DNA from: UBA3537 sp038106885
Lineage (GTDB): Bacteria > Bacteroidota > Bacteroidia > Flavobacteriales > Flavobacteriaceae
Assembly (NCBI GenBank): GCA_038106885.1
Contig: JAYNFX010000002.1
Coordinates: forward strand, 1 to 64,000
Reading direction: 5' to 3'
Length of the DNA: 64,000 nt
Every line of letters begins with the position of its first letter. Position 1 is the first letter of the stretch. The notes beneath the pieces were generated by a model. It was given only the letters and a program-made list of their open reading frames with translations, did not search any database and was not told the DNA's origin. Below are positions 26,490-35,145 of the stretch, in pieces. Position numbers and translations under genes: made by a program.

Positions 26490-26534
26490 GTACACTTTTG
26501 TAGAATCTTTCTATATTTATATTCAAATTTCGTT

Positions 26535-27338
26535 ATGCGTAAAACAATTTTGATTACTGGTGGCTCATCTGGAATTGGTAAATCAATCGGTGATTTTTTA
26601 GTTGAAAAGGGTTTTGACGTGTATGGCACTAGTCGATTTCCAAAAAAATATACTGATTCTAAATTTCCACTTCTTGAGTTAGATGTTGCGGATACCACAT
26701 CAATAAATAGATGTGTTAAAAATTTACTCAAAAAAGTAGATAACATTGATGTATTAATTAATAATGCCGGAGTTGGAATAACAGGTCCAATGGAAGAAAT
26801 TCCAATAGAAGAAATGAAAAAAAACTTTGACATAAATTTGTTCGGTCCAATTCAAATGATTAATTCGGTTTTACCTCAAATGAGATTGAAGAAATCTGGT
26901 TTAATTGTAAACATTTCATCAATAGCTGGTTATATTGGTTTGCCATTTAGGGGTATTTACAGTGGTAGCAAAGGTGCTCTTGAACTAATTACTGAATCAT
27001 ACAGGATGGAATTAAAAACTTTTGGTGTTAAAATGACTACAATAGCTCCAGGTGAATTTTCAACTAACATAGCATCAAGAAGATTTCACTCTCCTTTATT
27101 AAAAAAATCCCCATACGAAAAAACCTACGGACCAACACTTGAATTACTAAACTCTCATGTTGATAAAGGTGATGACCCAAGATTAATGGCAAGATTTGTA
27201 TATAAAATTATAATGAAAGAAAATCCGAAAACGCATTATATTGTTGGAGCTTTCTTGCAAAAAATTTCAATAACGCTTAAAAAAATATTGCCTGATTCGA
27301 TTTTTGAATACTTGATAATGTCATTTTACAAACTTTGA
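26535..27338 (+). CDS. Short-chain dehydrogenase/reductase
   Basis: NAD(P)-dependent oxidoreductase of 267 residues. Classical SDR motifs are complete: TGGSSGIGKSIG near residue 8, NNAGVGITG near 79, the catalytic serine in NISSIAGYIG and YSGSKGALE (YxxxK). The start is set at ATG 26535 (MRKTILITGG); an in-frame ATG at 26478 lies inside the SRP RNA. The substrate is unknown. The nearest gene is the aldolase, 94 bases on. Confidence 0.88.
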   Translation: MRKTILITGGSSGIGKSIGDFLVEKGFDVYGTSRFPKKYTDSKFPLLELDVADTTSINRCVKNLLKKVDNIDVLINNAGVGITGPMEEIPIEEMKKNFDINLFGPIQMINSVLPQMRLKKSGLIVNISSIAGYIGLPFRGIYSGSKGALELITESYRMELKTFGVKMTTIAPGEFSTNIASRRFHSPLLKKSPYEKTYGPTLELLNSHVDKGDDPRLMARFVYKIIMKENPKTHYIVGAFLQKISITLKKILPDSIFEYLIMSFYKL

Positions 27339-27432
27339 TTTAATTAAATCTAAAAATTTTACAATTCTTTATTGTTTAAGCATTGTAAAATGCTACTTTT
27401 ACTTCATGTTAAATTCTTAAAGTTATTAGTTA

Positions 27433-28086
27433 ATGAAATTTTTTATAGATACTGCTAATTTAAACCAAATTAAGGAAGCTCAAGACCTTGGAGTACTTGA
27501 TGGAGTTACAACAAATCCTTCGCTAATGGCAAAAGAGGGTATAACTGGTAGCGAAAATATTTTAAATCATTATAAAGCAATATGCTCAATAGTTGATGGT
27601 GATGTTTCAGCTGAAGTCATCTCTACAGATTTTGATGGAATGATTAAGGAAGGTGAGATGTTATCAGCTCTAAATCCGCAAATTGTTGTCAAATTACCTA
27701 TGATTAAAGCTGGAGTAAAAGCTTGTAAATATTTTAGTGACAAAGGCATTAAAACAAATGTCACCTTAGTGTTTTCGGTTGGACAAGCAATTTTAGCTGC
27801 AAAAGCTGGTGCTACATATGTATCTCCTTTTATTGGAAGATTAGACGATATATCTACAGATGGATTAAATCTTATTTCTGAAATTAGACATGTTTATAAC
27901 AATTATGGTTTTAATACTCAAATACTTGCTGCTTCAGTTCGTCACACGATGCATGTTATTGATTGTGCAAAGATAGGTGCTGATGTAATGACCGGCCCAT
28001 TGTCATCAATTGAAGGGTTATTGAAGCACCCATTAACAGATATTGGTTTAGCTAAATTTTTAGAAGACTTCAAAAAAGGAAATTGA
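27433..28086 (+). CDS. fsa: Transaldolase-like fructose-6-phosphate aldolase
   Basis: Small class I aldolase of the transaldolase family. The 217 residues begin MKFFIDTANLNQIKEAQDLGVLDGVTTNPSLM split by convention as FIDTAN and GVTTNPSL, both diagnostic, with the Schiff-base lysine in VVKLPM and the loop TLVFSVGQAILAAKAG. The short form may act as transaldolase (sedoheptulose exchange) or as FSA; sequence alone does not decide. A near-match promoter (TACTTTTA at 27394-27401) lies upstream. Confidence 0.9.
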   Translation: MKFFIDTANLNQIKEAQDLGVLDGVTTNPSLMAKEGITGSENILNHYKAICSIVDGDVSAEVISTDFDGMIKEGEMLSALNPQIVVKLPMIKAGVKACKYFSDKGIKTNVTLVFSVGQAILAAKAGATYVSPFIGRLDDISTDGLNLISEIRHVYNNYGFNTQILAASVRHTMHVIDCAKIGADVMTGPLSSIEGLLKHPLTDIGLAKFLEDFKKGN

Positions 28087-28147
28087 TTTTTTAACTTCAA
28101 TTATCCATAAGTGATTTTTAAATAAAATAGAAATCATTTTCTTTAGA

Positions 28148-28178
28148 TTTGTCAAGAACTTTCATTTATTTATTTTTG
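28148..28178 (+). promoter_or_regulatory. Promoter of the ABC-F gene
   Basis: TTTG at 28148-28151, exactly 19 bases, TATTTTTG at 28171-28178: a textbook Bacteroidota promoter, 20 bases before the ATG. Confidence 0.7.
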
Positions 28179-28198
28179 CAAAATTAATTTATTGATTT

Positions 28199-29818
28199 AT
28201 GCTTTCAGTTTCTAACTTATCAGTTCAATTTGGTAAACGTGTTTTGTTCGACGAAGTTAATATTACATTCAATAAAGGAAATTGTTATGGCATCATTGGA
28301 GCTAATGGTGCAGGGAAATCTACTTTTTTAAAAATTATTTCTGGAAAGCAAGAGGCCACATCTGGCTATGTAAGTTTAGAGCCAGGTAAAAGAATGTCAG
28401 TTCTTGAACAAAACCATAATTTATATGACGACTCAACAGTTTTAGAAACGGTTTTAAAAGGAAATAAACCTCTTTACGACATCAAAACTGAGATTGATGC
28501 ACTTTACAATGATTATAATGATTCCAATGCTGATAAAATAGGGGAGTTGCAAGTTAAATTTGAAGAAATGAATGGTTGGAATGCAGACAGCGATGCTGCG
28601 GCAATGCTTTCTAACTTGGGAATTAAAGAAGATTTACATTACTTATCCATGTCTGATCTTGACGGTAAACAAAAAGTCAGAGTTCTTTTGGCTCAAGCTC
28701 TTTTCGGCTCACCTGATGTACTTATTATGGATGAGCCAACTAATGATCTTGATTATGAGACAATTTTGTGGCTTGAGAATTTTTTAGCTAATTATGATAA
28801 TTGTGTTATTGTTGTTTCACATGATCGTCATTTTTTAGATTCTGTGTGTACACATATTTCAGATATAGATTTTAATAAGATAAATCATTATTCTGGAAAT
28901 TATACATTTTGGTATGAATCTTCTCAGTTGGCAGCCAAACAACGATCTCAACAAAATAAGAAGGCTGAAGAAAAGAAAAAAGAGCTTGAGGAATTTATAA
29001 GAAGATTTTCAGCAAATGTTGCAAAGTCAAAGCAAGCAACAAGTAGGAAAAAAATGATTGATAAGCTTAATATTTCTGATATACGGCCTTCAAGCAGACG
29101 TTACCCAGCAATTATATTTGAACGTGAACGTGAGGCAGGAGATCAAATATTGAATATAGAAAAATTATCGGCTAACCTTGAAAACGATATTTTGTTTAAA
29201 AATATAGACTTAAACTTAAGTAAAGGAGATAAAGTTGTTGTTTTTTCGCGTGATTCACGTGCAACTACCGCATTTTATGAAATAATCAATGGGAAAAATC
29301 ATGCCAAAGAGGGTAAATTTTCTTGGGGAGTAACTACCTCGCAATCCTATTTGCCTTTAGATAACTCTCAATTTTTTACAAATAAATTGACATTAGTGGA
29401 TTGGTTAAGACAATGGGCTAAAACTGAAGAAGAACGAGAGGAAGTTTTTATTAGAGGTTTTTTAGGTAAGATGATATTTAGTGGTGAAGAAGCATTAAAG
29501 ACATCTGATGTGTTATCAGGCGGAGAAAAGGTTCGTTGTATGCTCTCAAGAATGATGATGATTCGTGCGAATGTTTTGATGTTAGATGAACCAACGAATC
29601 ACTTAGACTTAGAAAGTATTACAGCATTTAATAATTCATTAAAAAAGTTTAAAGGTACTATTTTGTTTACCACTCATGATCATGAATTTGCTCAAACTTT
29701 AGCTAATAGGGTTGTCGAGTTAACTCCAAATGGAATAATTGATAGATACACTACTTTTGATGATTATATGCAAGATGAGAAGATTAAAGATCTTCGTGAA
29801 AAGATGTATGCAATGTAG
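28199..29818 (+). CDS. ABC-F family ATPase with one degenerate ATP site
   Basis: Soluble duplicated ABC protein without membrane segments, of the YbiT/YkpA (ABC-F) type that acts on ribosomes. The 539 residues hold two cassettes joined by the charged linker (about 240-285). Cassette 1 has Walker A GANGAGKST (34-42), Walker B IMDEPTNDLD and a poor signature (DLDGKQK, near 152). Cassette 2 has a degenerate P-loop (FSRDSRATT, near 349), a good signature LSGGEKVR (near 438) and Walker B MLDEPTNHLD. One composite site therefore looks active and the other dead. Not obviously a resistance protein. Confidence 0.9.
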   Translation: MLSVSNLSVQFGKRVLFDEVNITFNKGNCYGIIGANGAGKSTFLKIISGKQEATSGYVSLEPGKRMSVLEQNHNLYDDSTVLETVLKGNKPLYDIKTEIDALYNDYNDSNADKIGELQVKFEEMNGWNADSDAAAMLSNLGIKEDLHYLSMSDLDGKQKVRVLLAQALFGSPDVLIMDEPTNDLDYETILWLENFLANYDNCVIVVSHDRHFLDSVCTHISDIDFNKINHYSGNYTFWYESSQLAAKQRSQQNKKAEEKKKELEEFIRRFSANVAKSKQATSRKKMIDKLNISDIRPSSRRYPAIIFEREREAGDQILNIEKLSANLENDILFKNIDLNLSKGDKVVVFSRDSRATTAFYEIINGKNHAKEGKFSWGVTTSQSYLPLDNSQFFTNKLTLVDWLRQWAKTEEEREEVFIRGFLGKMIFSGEEALKTSDVLSGGEKVRCMLSRMMMIRANVLMLDEPTNHLDLESITAFNNSLKKFKGTILFTTHDHEFAQTLANRVVELTPNGIIDRYTTFDDYMQDEKIKDLREKMYAM

Positions 29819-29821
29819 TAT

Positions 29822-30943
29822 TTATTGGTCATTTAACATTACTGGCATAACTAACATTGTTATTTCTTCACCATCCTCAAGTCCATCAACTGGTGTTAAG
29901 ATTCCAGCACGATTTGGTAAACTCATTTCAAGTTTTACATCATCAGATTCTAGATTTCCTAACATTTCATTTAAAAACCTGGAGTTAAATCCTATTTGTA
30001 TATCGTCACCTTGGTAATCGCATGTTAGTCTTTCTTCAGCTTTATTACTGTAATCTATATCCTCTGCTGAAATGTTTAATTCAGCACCAGCAATTTTTAA
30101 TCTTATCTGATGGGTTGTTTTATTAGAAAAAATGGAAACACGTTTTACTGAATTTAAAAACTGGTTTCTGCTGATCGTGAGTTGGTTAGGATTTTCTTTA
30201 GGAATAACAGCCTCATAGTTAGGGTATTTTCCATCTATTAATCTACATGTTATAGTTGTACTACCAAATGAAAATTTAGCATTTGAATCATTGTATTCAA
30301 TTTCAACGTCATGGTTATTTGATGAAAGAATTGCTTTGAGAAGATTTAAAGGTTTTTTAGGCATTATAAATTCTGCTGTCTGATTTGCATTGACATCAGA
30401 TCTAGTGTAGCGTACTAATTTGTGAGCATCTGTTGCAACAAACGTTAAACTGTCACTTGAGAATTGAAAAAATACACCACTCATAACTGGTCTTAAATCA
30501 TCATTTCCTGCAGCAAAAATTGTTTTGTTAATAGCCGTTGATAAAATATTAGATGATAAAATAGTTTTACTTGGTTCACGAAGTTCTATTGGTTTTGGAA
30601 ATTCGTCTGCAGAGGCGTATGCTAATGCGTATTTACCGTGGTTTGAACTAATTTCAATAGTATTATTTGATTCAACAACAAATGTTAGAGGTTGTTCTGG
30701 AAATGTTTTTAATGTGTCAAGTAATAGTTTTGCAGGAACTGCAATTTGGCCCTCATTATCACTTTCAACTTCAATTAATGTTGACATAGTACTTTCCAGG
30801 TCACTAGCTGAAACAATAAGATTAGTTTTCTTAAGATCAAACAAAAAATTATCAAGAATGGGAAGAGTGTTAGAATTATTTATAACTCCTCCTAAAACTT
30901 GTAATTGTTTTTGTAAATATGTACTAGATACTATGAACTTCAT
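29822..30943 (-). CDS. dnaN: DNA polymerase III beta subunit, sliding clamp
   Basis: Ring-shaped clamp that holds the polymerase on DNA; loaded by the DnaX complex encoded earlier in the window. The 373 residues show three repeated clamp folds, MKFIVSSTYLQKQLQVLGGVI at the start split as MKFIVSS and QKQLQVLGGVI, VMSGVFFQF and FVATDAHKLVRY in the middle, and the C-terminal VMPVMLN tail. It stands alone rather than in a dnaA-dnaN operon. It converges on the ABC-F gene with 3 bases between. Promoter box at 30979-30986. Confidence 0.96.
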   Translation of the reverse strand: MKFIVSSTYLQKQLQVLGGVINNSNTLPILDNFLFDLKKTNLIVSASDLESTMSTLIEVESDNEGQIAVPAKLLLDTLKTFPEQPLTFVVESNNTIEISSNHGKYALAYASADEFPKPIELREPSKTILSSNILSTAINKTIFAAGNDDLRPVMSGVFFQFSSDSLTFVATDAHKLVRYTRSDVNANQTAEFIMPKKPLNLLKAILSSNNHDVEIEYNDSNAKFSFGSTTITCRLIDGKYPNYEAVIPKENPNQLTISRNQFLNSVKRVSIFSNKTTHQIRLKIAGAELNISAEDIDYSNKAEERLTCDYQGDDIQIGFNSRFLNEMLGNLESDDVKLEMSLPNRAGILTPVDGLEDGEEITMLVMPVMLNDQ

Positions 30944-30978
30944 TAGGTATTAAATTAAAATATTAAGATGCTTATCTA

Positions 30979-30986
30979 CAAATATA
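30979..30986 (-). promoter_or_regulatory. -7 promoter box for dnaN
   Basis: CAAATATA reads TATATTTG on the minus strand, 35 bases before the dnaN ATG. Confidence 0.5.
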
Positions 30987-31043
30987 TCTCATCGTTATTA
31001 ATAATTAAAAATAACTTATTAACATTATTTATGGTTATGTAAT

Positions 31044-31880
31044 TTAATCATCATAAAATTGAACAGTAACACTATCCATCATTTTTAGTCCCATTAATTT
31101 TGAGGCACCGCCTATAGTGGCTTTGTTACTTTTGTACATGGCGATTTCCATAAATCCTGATGAATTAAAAACTACCAGCCCTCGACCCTCATCATTTCTT
31201 TTATTTATTGGAATATCAAAATTTACTATATCCGAATATCTACTGTAGATTTTGTTGAATCTATGATTTCTAACTAAAATTTCATATCTACGTTTGTTTT
31301 GAATTGATTCAAAAAAAGCTTTTTTAATATTCGTTATTACGTTATCATATCTGTCAATATAGATTACATTTCCAATTAACTGATGTTTATCGTCACTAAT
31401 GAATGGTGTTATATTTTTAATTGGTTTTATAGCATTAATATTTGTTCCAATTAAGTTAAGATTTCCACCTCTTGAAATATGTGCAGCAACCTTAACAAAA
31501 ACATCTAAAACAGGAAAACTTCCTTGAGCATTATTGTGAATATTAATTTCAACTATTTGATCCGGTTTATTTTCAGAGCAAATCATACTTAATATTCCAT
31601 TATTGGCGCATATAAAATAATGGTCTTTTAATTTAATTACAATATGTTTGTTTTCAGGACTAAGTTCAGAGTCTACTCCAATGATATGGATACTTCCTTT
31701 TGGGAAACTACTGTATGCATTTTGAATTACATATGCTGCTTCAATAATACTAAAAGGAGCAATATTATGTGAAATATCGAAGATTCTCACATCAGGAATT
31801 TGTGAAACTAATGCACCTTTTACTGAACCAGCAAAATGTGCTTTCATGCCAAAGTCTGTCGTAAGTGTAATAATTGACAT
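31044..31880 (-). CDS. SAM hydroxide adenosyltransferase family protein
   Basis: DUF62 family enzyme related to fluorinase; characterised members hydrolyse S-adenosylmethionine to adenosine and methionine. The 278 residues have TTDFGMKAHFAGSVKGA at the N-terminus and FDISHNIAPFSIIEAAYV, both diagnostic, plus a C-terminal beta-barrel domain ending GGASKLMGLKMMDSV. Divergent from phoH, with a promoter box TAGGTTTG (plus-strand 31941-31948) about 60 bases upstream. Confidence 0.88.
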   Translation of the reverse strand: MSIITLTTDFGMKAHFAGSVKGALVSQIPDVRIFDISHNIAPFSIIEAAYVIQNAYSSFPKGSIHIIGVDSELSPENKHIVIKLKDHYFICANNGILSMICSENKPDQIVEINIHNNAQGSFPVLDVFVKVAAHISRGGNLNLIGTNINAIKPIKNITPFISDDKHQLIGNVIYIDRYDNVITNIKKAFFESIQNKRRYEILVRNHRFNKIYSRYSDIVNFDIPINKRNDEGRGLVVFNSSGFMEIAMYKSNKATIGGASKLMGLKMMDSVTVQFYDD

Positions 31881-31940
31881 TGATTAAATTAGTTTTTTTA
31901 TATGATCCTAAAGCAGGATTATAAAATAGCGTGTTGATTA

Positions 31941-31948
31941 CAAACCTA
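31941..31948 (-). promoter_or_regulatory. -7 promoter box for the SAM hydroxide adenosyltransferase gene
   Basis: CAAACCTA reads TAGGTTTG on the minus strand (TAnnTTTG), about 60 bases before the ATG at 31880. Confidence 0.4.
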
Positions 31949-32053
31949 CATAATTTTTGTTTTAAATATTTATCAACAGCTTAAATATTTATAATAAAAT
32001 TGTTAGTATTTTTATGATTACAAACACTTAATATAAATTAAATATATTATCTA

Positions 32054-33007
32054 TTGAATGAACTAATATTAGAACTTGAACAAATAGCTCCTAATGATTT
32101 TTTTGGTCCTCAAAACAAGAACATTAAACTCATAAATGGATATTTTCCAAAACTTAAAATTATAGCAAGAGGAAATAAGATTACTGCCTTAGGTGATGAA
32201 CAGATTCTTGATGAATTTGATAAACGAATGGAGATGTTATTCCAGTATTTTGGTAATTATAATTCAATTGATGAGAATATTATAGAGAGAGTTTTAACAA
32301 GTAATTCTGAAAAAGATTATCAGACATCAGATAAAAGTGGTTTGGTACTTCTTCATGGCGTAAACGGGCGATTAATTAAGGCTAAAACTAGTAATCAAAG
32401 GAAATTAGTTGATTTAGTCATGAAAAATGATATGGTATTTGCTATTGGACCTGCTGGAACTGGTAAAACATATACAGGGGTAGCTCTAGCTGTTAAAGCT
32501 TTGAAAAATAAAGAAGTTAAAAGAATTATTTTAACTAGACCAGCTGTTGAGGCAGGAGAAAACTTAGGATTCCTTCCAGGAGATTTAAAAGAAAAATTAG
32601 ATCCTTATATGCAGCCACTTTATGATGCATTAAGAGATATGATTCCATCAGAAAAACTTGATAATTATATTGAAAAGGGTATTATTCAAATTGCGCCTTT
32701 AGCATTTATGAGAGGGCGAACACTTGATAATGCTTTTGTTATTTTGGATGAAGGTCAAAACACTACACACGCCCAAATGAAAATGTTTTTAACACGCATG
32801 GGCAAAAACGCTAAATTTTTACTTACCGGAGATCCCGGTCAAATTGATTTACCGCGACGTGTCATTTCAGGGCTAAAAGAAGCTCTTTTAATACTCAAAG
32901 ACATAAAAGGGGTTGGGGTAGTTTTTTTAGATGATAAAGATGTTATTAGACATAAACTTGTGAAAAAAGTTATTGATGCCTATAAAAATATTGAAAACCG
33001 AGAGTAA
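32054..33007 (+). CDS. phoH: PhoH family protein, TTG start
   Basis: Cytosolic ATPase/putative RNA helicase partner of the PhoH/PhoL family. The 317 residues have Walker A GPAGTGKT (132-139), the RPAVEAGENLGFLPGDL block and ILDEGQNTTHAQMKMFLTRMG with GDPGQIDLP. The start is TTG at 32054: an in-frame stop lies at 32039-32041, the ATG at 32058 is out of frame, and the family N-terminus (ELEQIAPNDFFGPQNKNI) begins right here. purC follows after 5 bases. Confidence 0.93.
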   Translation: MNELILELEQIAPNDFFGPQNKNIKLINGYFPKLKIIARGNKITALGDEQILDEFDKRMEMLFQYFGNYNSIDENIIERVLTSNSEKDYQTSDKSGLVLLHGVNGRLIKAKTSNQRKLVDLVMKNDMVFAIGPAGTGKTYTGVALAVKALKNKEVKRIILTRPAVEAGENLGFLPGDLKEKLDPYMQPLYDALRDMIPSEKLDNYIEKGIIQIAPLAFMRGRTLDNAFVILDEGQNTTHAQMKMFLTRMGKNAKFLLTGDPGQIDLPRRVISGLKEALLILKDIKGVGVVFLDDKDVIRHKLVKKVIDAYKNIENRE

Positions 33008-33012
33008 ATACT

Positions 33013-33966
33013 ATGAATCGAACGATCACAAAAACTAATTTCAATTTTCCTAACCAAACTAATGTTTATAAAGGTAAAGTCCGTGAAGTGTACACAATTG
33101 ATAATGATAAATTAGTAATGATTGCTACTGACAGGCTATCAGCTTTTGACGTTATTATGCCTAAGGGAATTCCTTATAAAGGCCAGATTCTAAATCAAAT
33201 CGCCACAAAAATGATGAAAGCTACTGAAGATTTGGTACCTAACTGGTTAATAGATACTCCAGATCCAAATGTTGCTATTGGGCACTTATGTACACCTTTT
33301 AAAGTTGAAATGGTTATCCGTGGATATATGTCTGGACATTCTGCTAGAGAATACAAAGCTGGAAAGAGAATTCTTTGTGGAGTTGAAATGCCAGACGGAT
33401 TAAATGAAAACGACCCCTTTAAATCACCAATTATAACTCCCGCAACTAAGGCAGAAATGGGAAATCACGATGAAGATATTTCACGTGAAGATATTTTAAA
33501 ACGTGGTATTGTTTCTGAAGAAGATTATGTTATATTAGAAGATTATACAAGAAAATTATTCAAACGTGGAAGTGAAATTGCTGAATCACAGGGGTTAATT
33601 TTAGTTGATACTAAATATGAATTTGGTAAGACAATTGGTGGTGAAATTGTTTTAATTGATGAAATTCATACTCCTGATTCTTCTCGATATTTTTACGCTG
33701 ATGGATATGAAGATCGCCAATCCAATCGTCAACCTCAAAAACAACTGTCTAAGGAGTTTGTACGTCAATGGTTGATAAAAAATGACTTCCAAGGGCTTGA
33801 AGGTCAAAAAGTTCCGAACATGAGTGATGAGTATGTTGAATCTGTTAGTAATAGATATATTGAGCTTTATGAAAATATTACTGGAGATGTTTTTGAAAAA
33901 GGAGATTTAACAGAAATACATTCTCGTATTGAAACTAATGTTCTTAATTACCTATCTGATTTATAA
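33013..33966 (+). CDS. purC: Phosphoribosylaminoimidazole-succinocarboxamide synthase
   Basis: SAICAR synthase, the aspartate-adding step of purine synthesis. The 317 residues belong to the long form: YKGKVREVYTID near residue 19, the IATDRLSAFDV block, RGYMSGHSAREY and DEIHTPDSSRYFYADGY. Co-transcribed with phoH. Its last 23 bases overlap the end of the DUF1624 gene on the other strand. Confidence 0.96.
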   Translation: MNRTITKTNFNFPNQTNVYKGKVREVYTIDNDKLVMIATDRLSAFDVIMPKGIPYKGQILNQIATKMMKATEDLVPNWLIDTPDPNVAIGHLCTPFKVEMVIRGYMSGHSAREYKAGKRILCGVEMPDGLNENDPFKSPIITPATKAEMGNHDEDISREDILKRGIVSEEDYVILEDYTRKLFKRGSEIAESQGLILVDTKYEFGKTIGGEIVLIDEIHTPDSSRYFYADGYEDRQSNRQPQKQLSKEFVRQWLIKNDFQGLEGQKVPNMSDEYVESVSNRYIELYENITGDVFEKGDLTEIHSRIETNVLNYLSDL

Positions 33967-35068
33967 ATAGTTTAATTTTATTTAATAAAGACATTAATTT
34001 CCTATTTAAGTAAACTTTTAAATTAACTACATTAATTGAGATATAACTCACGATTAAAAGGAATAATATTGCTCCAAAAATAACTTGTTTAGGATTTAAT
34101 TCTTTTCCTATCATACGATTCAATCCATATCCAGTAAAACTCCCATATAAAATTATAAAATGAATAATATAAATCGAAAGTGTTTTCTGTCCAATTTTTG
34201 ATACTAATGGATGTTTTAGAAATCTTTCAAATGCATAGAAAAGTCCAAAAATCACTAGGACGTTTCCAAGTCTGATGAATAAATAATTATAGTTAGCTAC
34301 TTCGTAGAACAGTTCAATATTTGTTAAATTAAAGATATAATTTAATAACCATGTAGAGCTAATAACCAAAAACATTCCAGCAAAAATGAAATAAAAAATT
34401 ATCATTTTTTTGAATTTAGGGTATCTTAAATAATTATAAAATATTGATGCAATAAATGCTCCATATGCCATATACCCAAACCAGGGAATTATGGTAAACA
34501 CTGAACCATTAGCTTTTGTTAAATAATTTGCAAATAGTAGTGGAAAATTTGATGCTGAATAATTTCTATAACAAGGCTCAAACATAAATATTAAGGTTCC
34601 TGTCATTAACATCACAACAGATAAATACTTGATTTTATGATTGGTAATTTTAAAAATAAAAACAATAAGTAAAAGTGAAAGCCCAATACATTGTAGTACA
34701 TCTATAACCATGAAATATGTGCCAATATTTTGTGTAAATAGTCTGGTAAAAGGAAATCGTAATAAATAACCTATTACTATAAGCATAAAGCCTCTTTTGA
34801 CGCCTTTCTTGATTCTAGTGTTAGTAGTCTTGCTATCGCTAGATTTTATTAAAAGAAAAGTAAAAATTAGTCCAGATATTGTAAAAAAGGTTGGAGCAGT
34901 AATTCCTCTAAAATATTGCCATAAATTAAAAGCTAAATTTGTTTGATCACGATAATTTATATTTAAAAGAGTATCAATAAAATGACCTTGAAGCATCATT
35001 AAAATTGCAAACGCTCTAACTGCATCAATAAAATATAACCTTTTATTATTCAAGAATTTTTTTTTCAA
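33944..35068 (-). CDS. DUF1624/HGSNAT-like membrane acyltransferase
   Basis: Integral membrane protein of about 370 residues with 9-10 hydrophobic segments. The N-terminus RLYFIDAVRAFAILMMLQGHFIDT and FRGITAPTFFTISGLIFTFLL match the heparan-alpha-glucosaminide N-acetyltransferase catalytic-domain family (DUF1624), which acetylates sugars across a membrane. The substrate here is unknown. There is no in-frame ATG; candidate starts are TTG at 35068 or TTG at 35053. A TAAATTTG box (35066-35073) overlaps the first, favouring 35053. Confidence 0.8.
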   Translation of the reverse strand: MKKKFLNNKRLYFIDAVRAFAILMMLQGHFIDTLLNINYRDQTNLAFNLWQYFRGITAPTFFTISGLIFTFLLIKSSDSKTTNTRIKKGVKRGFMLIVIGYLLRFPFTRLFTQNIGTYFMVIDVLQCIGLSLLLIVFIFKITNHKIKYLSVVMLMTGTLIFMFEPCYRNYSASNFPLLFANYLTKANGSVFTIIPWFGYMAYGAFIASIFYNYLRYPKFKKMIIFYFIFAGMFLVISSTWLLNYIFNLTNIELFYEVANYNYLFIRLGNVLVIFGLFYAFERFLKHPLVSKIGQKTLSIYIIHFIILYGSFTGYGLNRMIGKELNPKQVIFGAILFLLIVSYISINVVNLKVYLNRKLMSLLNKIKLFINQIGN

Positions 35069-35145
35069 ATTTAGTACTTTAGATCATAGATACTATAATC
35101 AAGTATTTCTAATTTTATTTTTATTTTAGTGTAAAATTAATTTTA

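Noticed and set aside
26174..26833. Open frames running through the SRP RNA and N run on the minus strand
   Set aside because: They are open only because N translates to unknown residues, they contain repeated peptides from the duplicated RNA, and the plus strand holds SRP RNA and an SDR gene.
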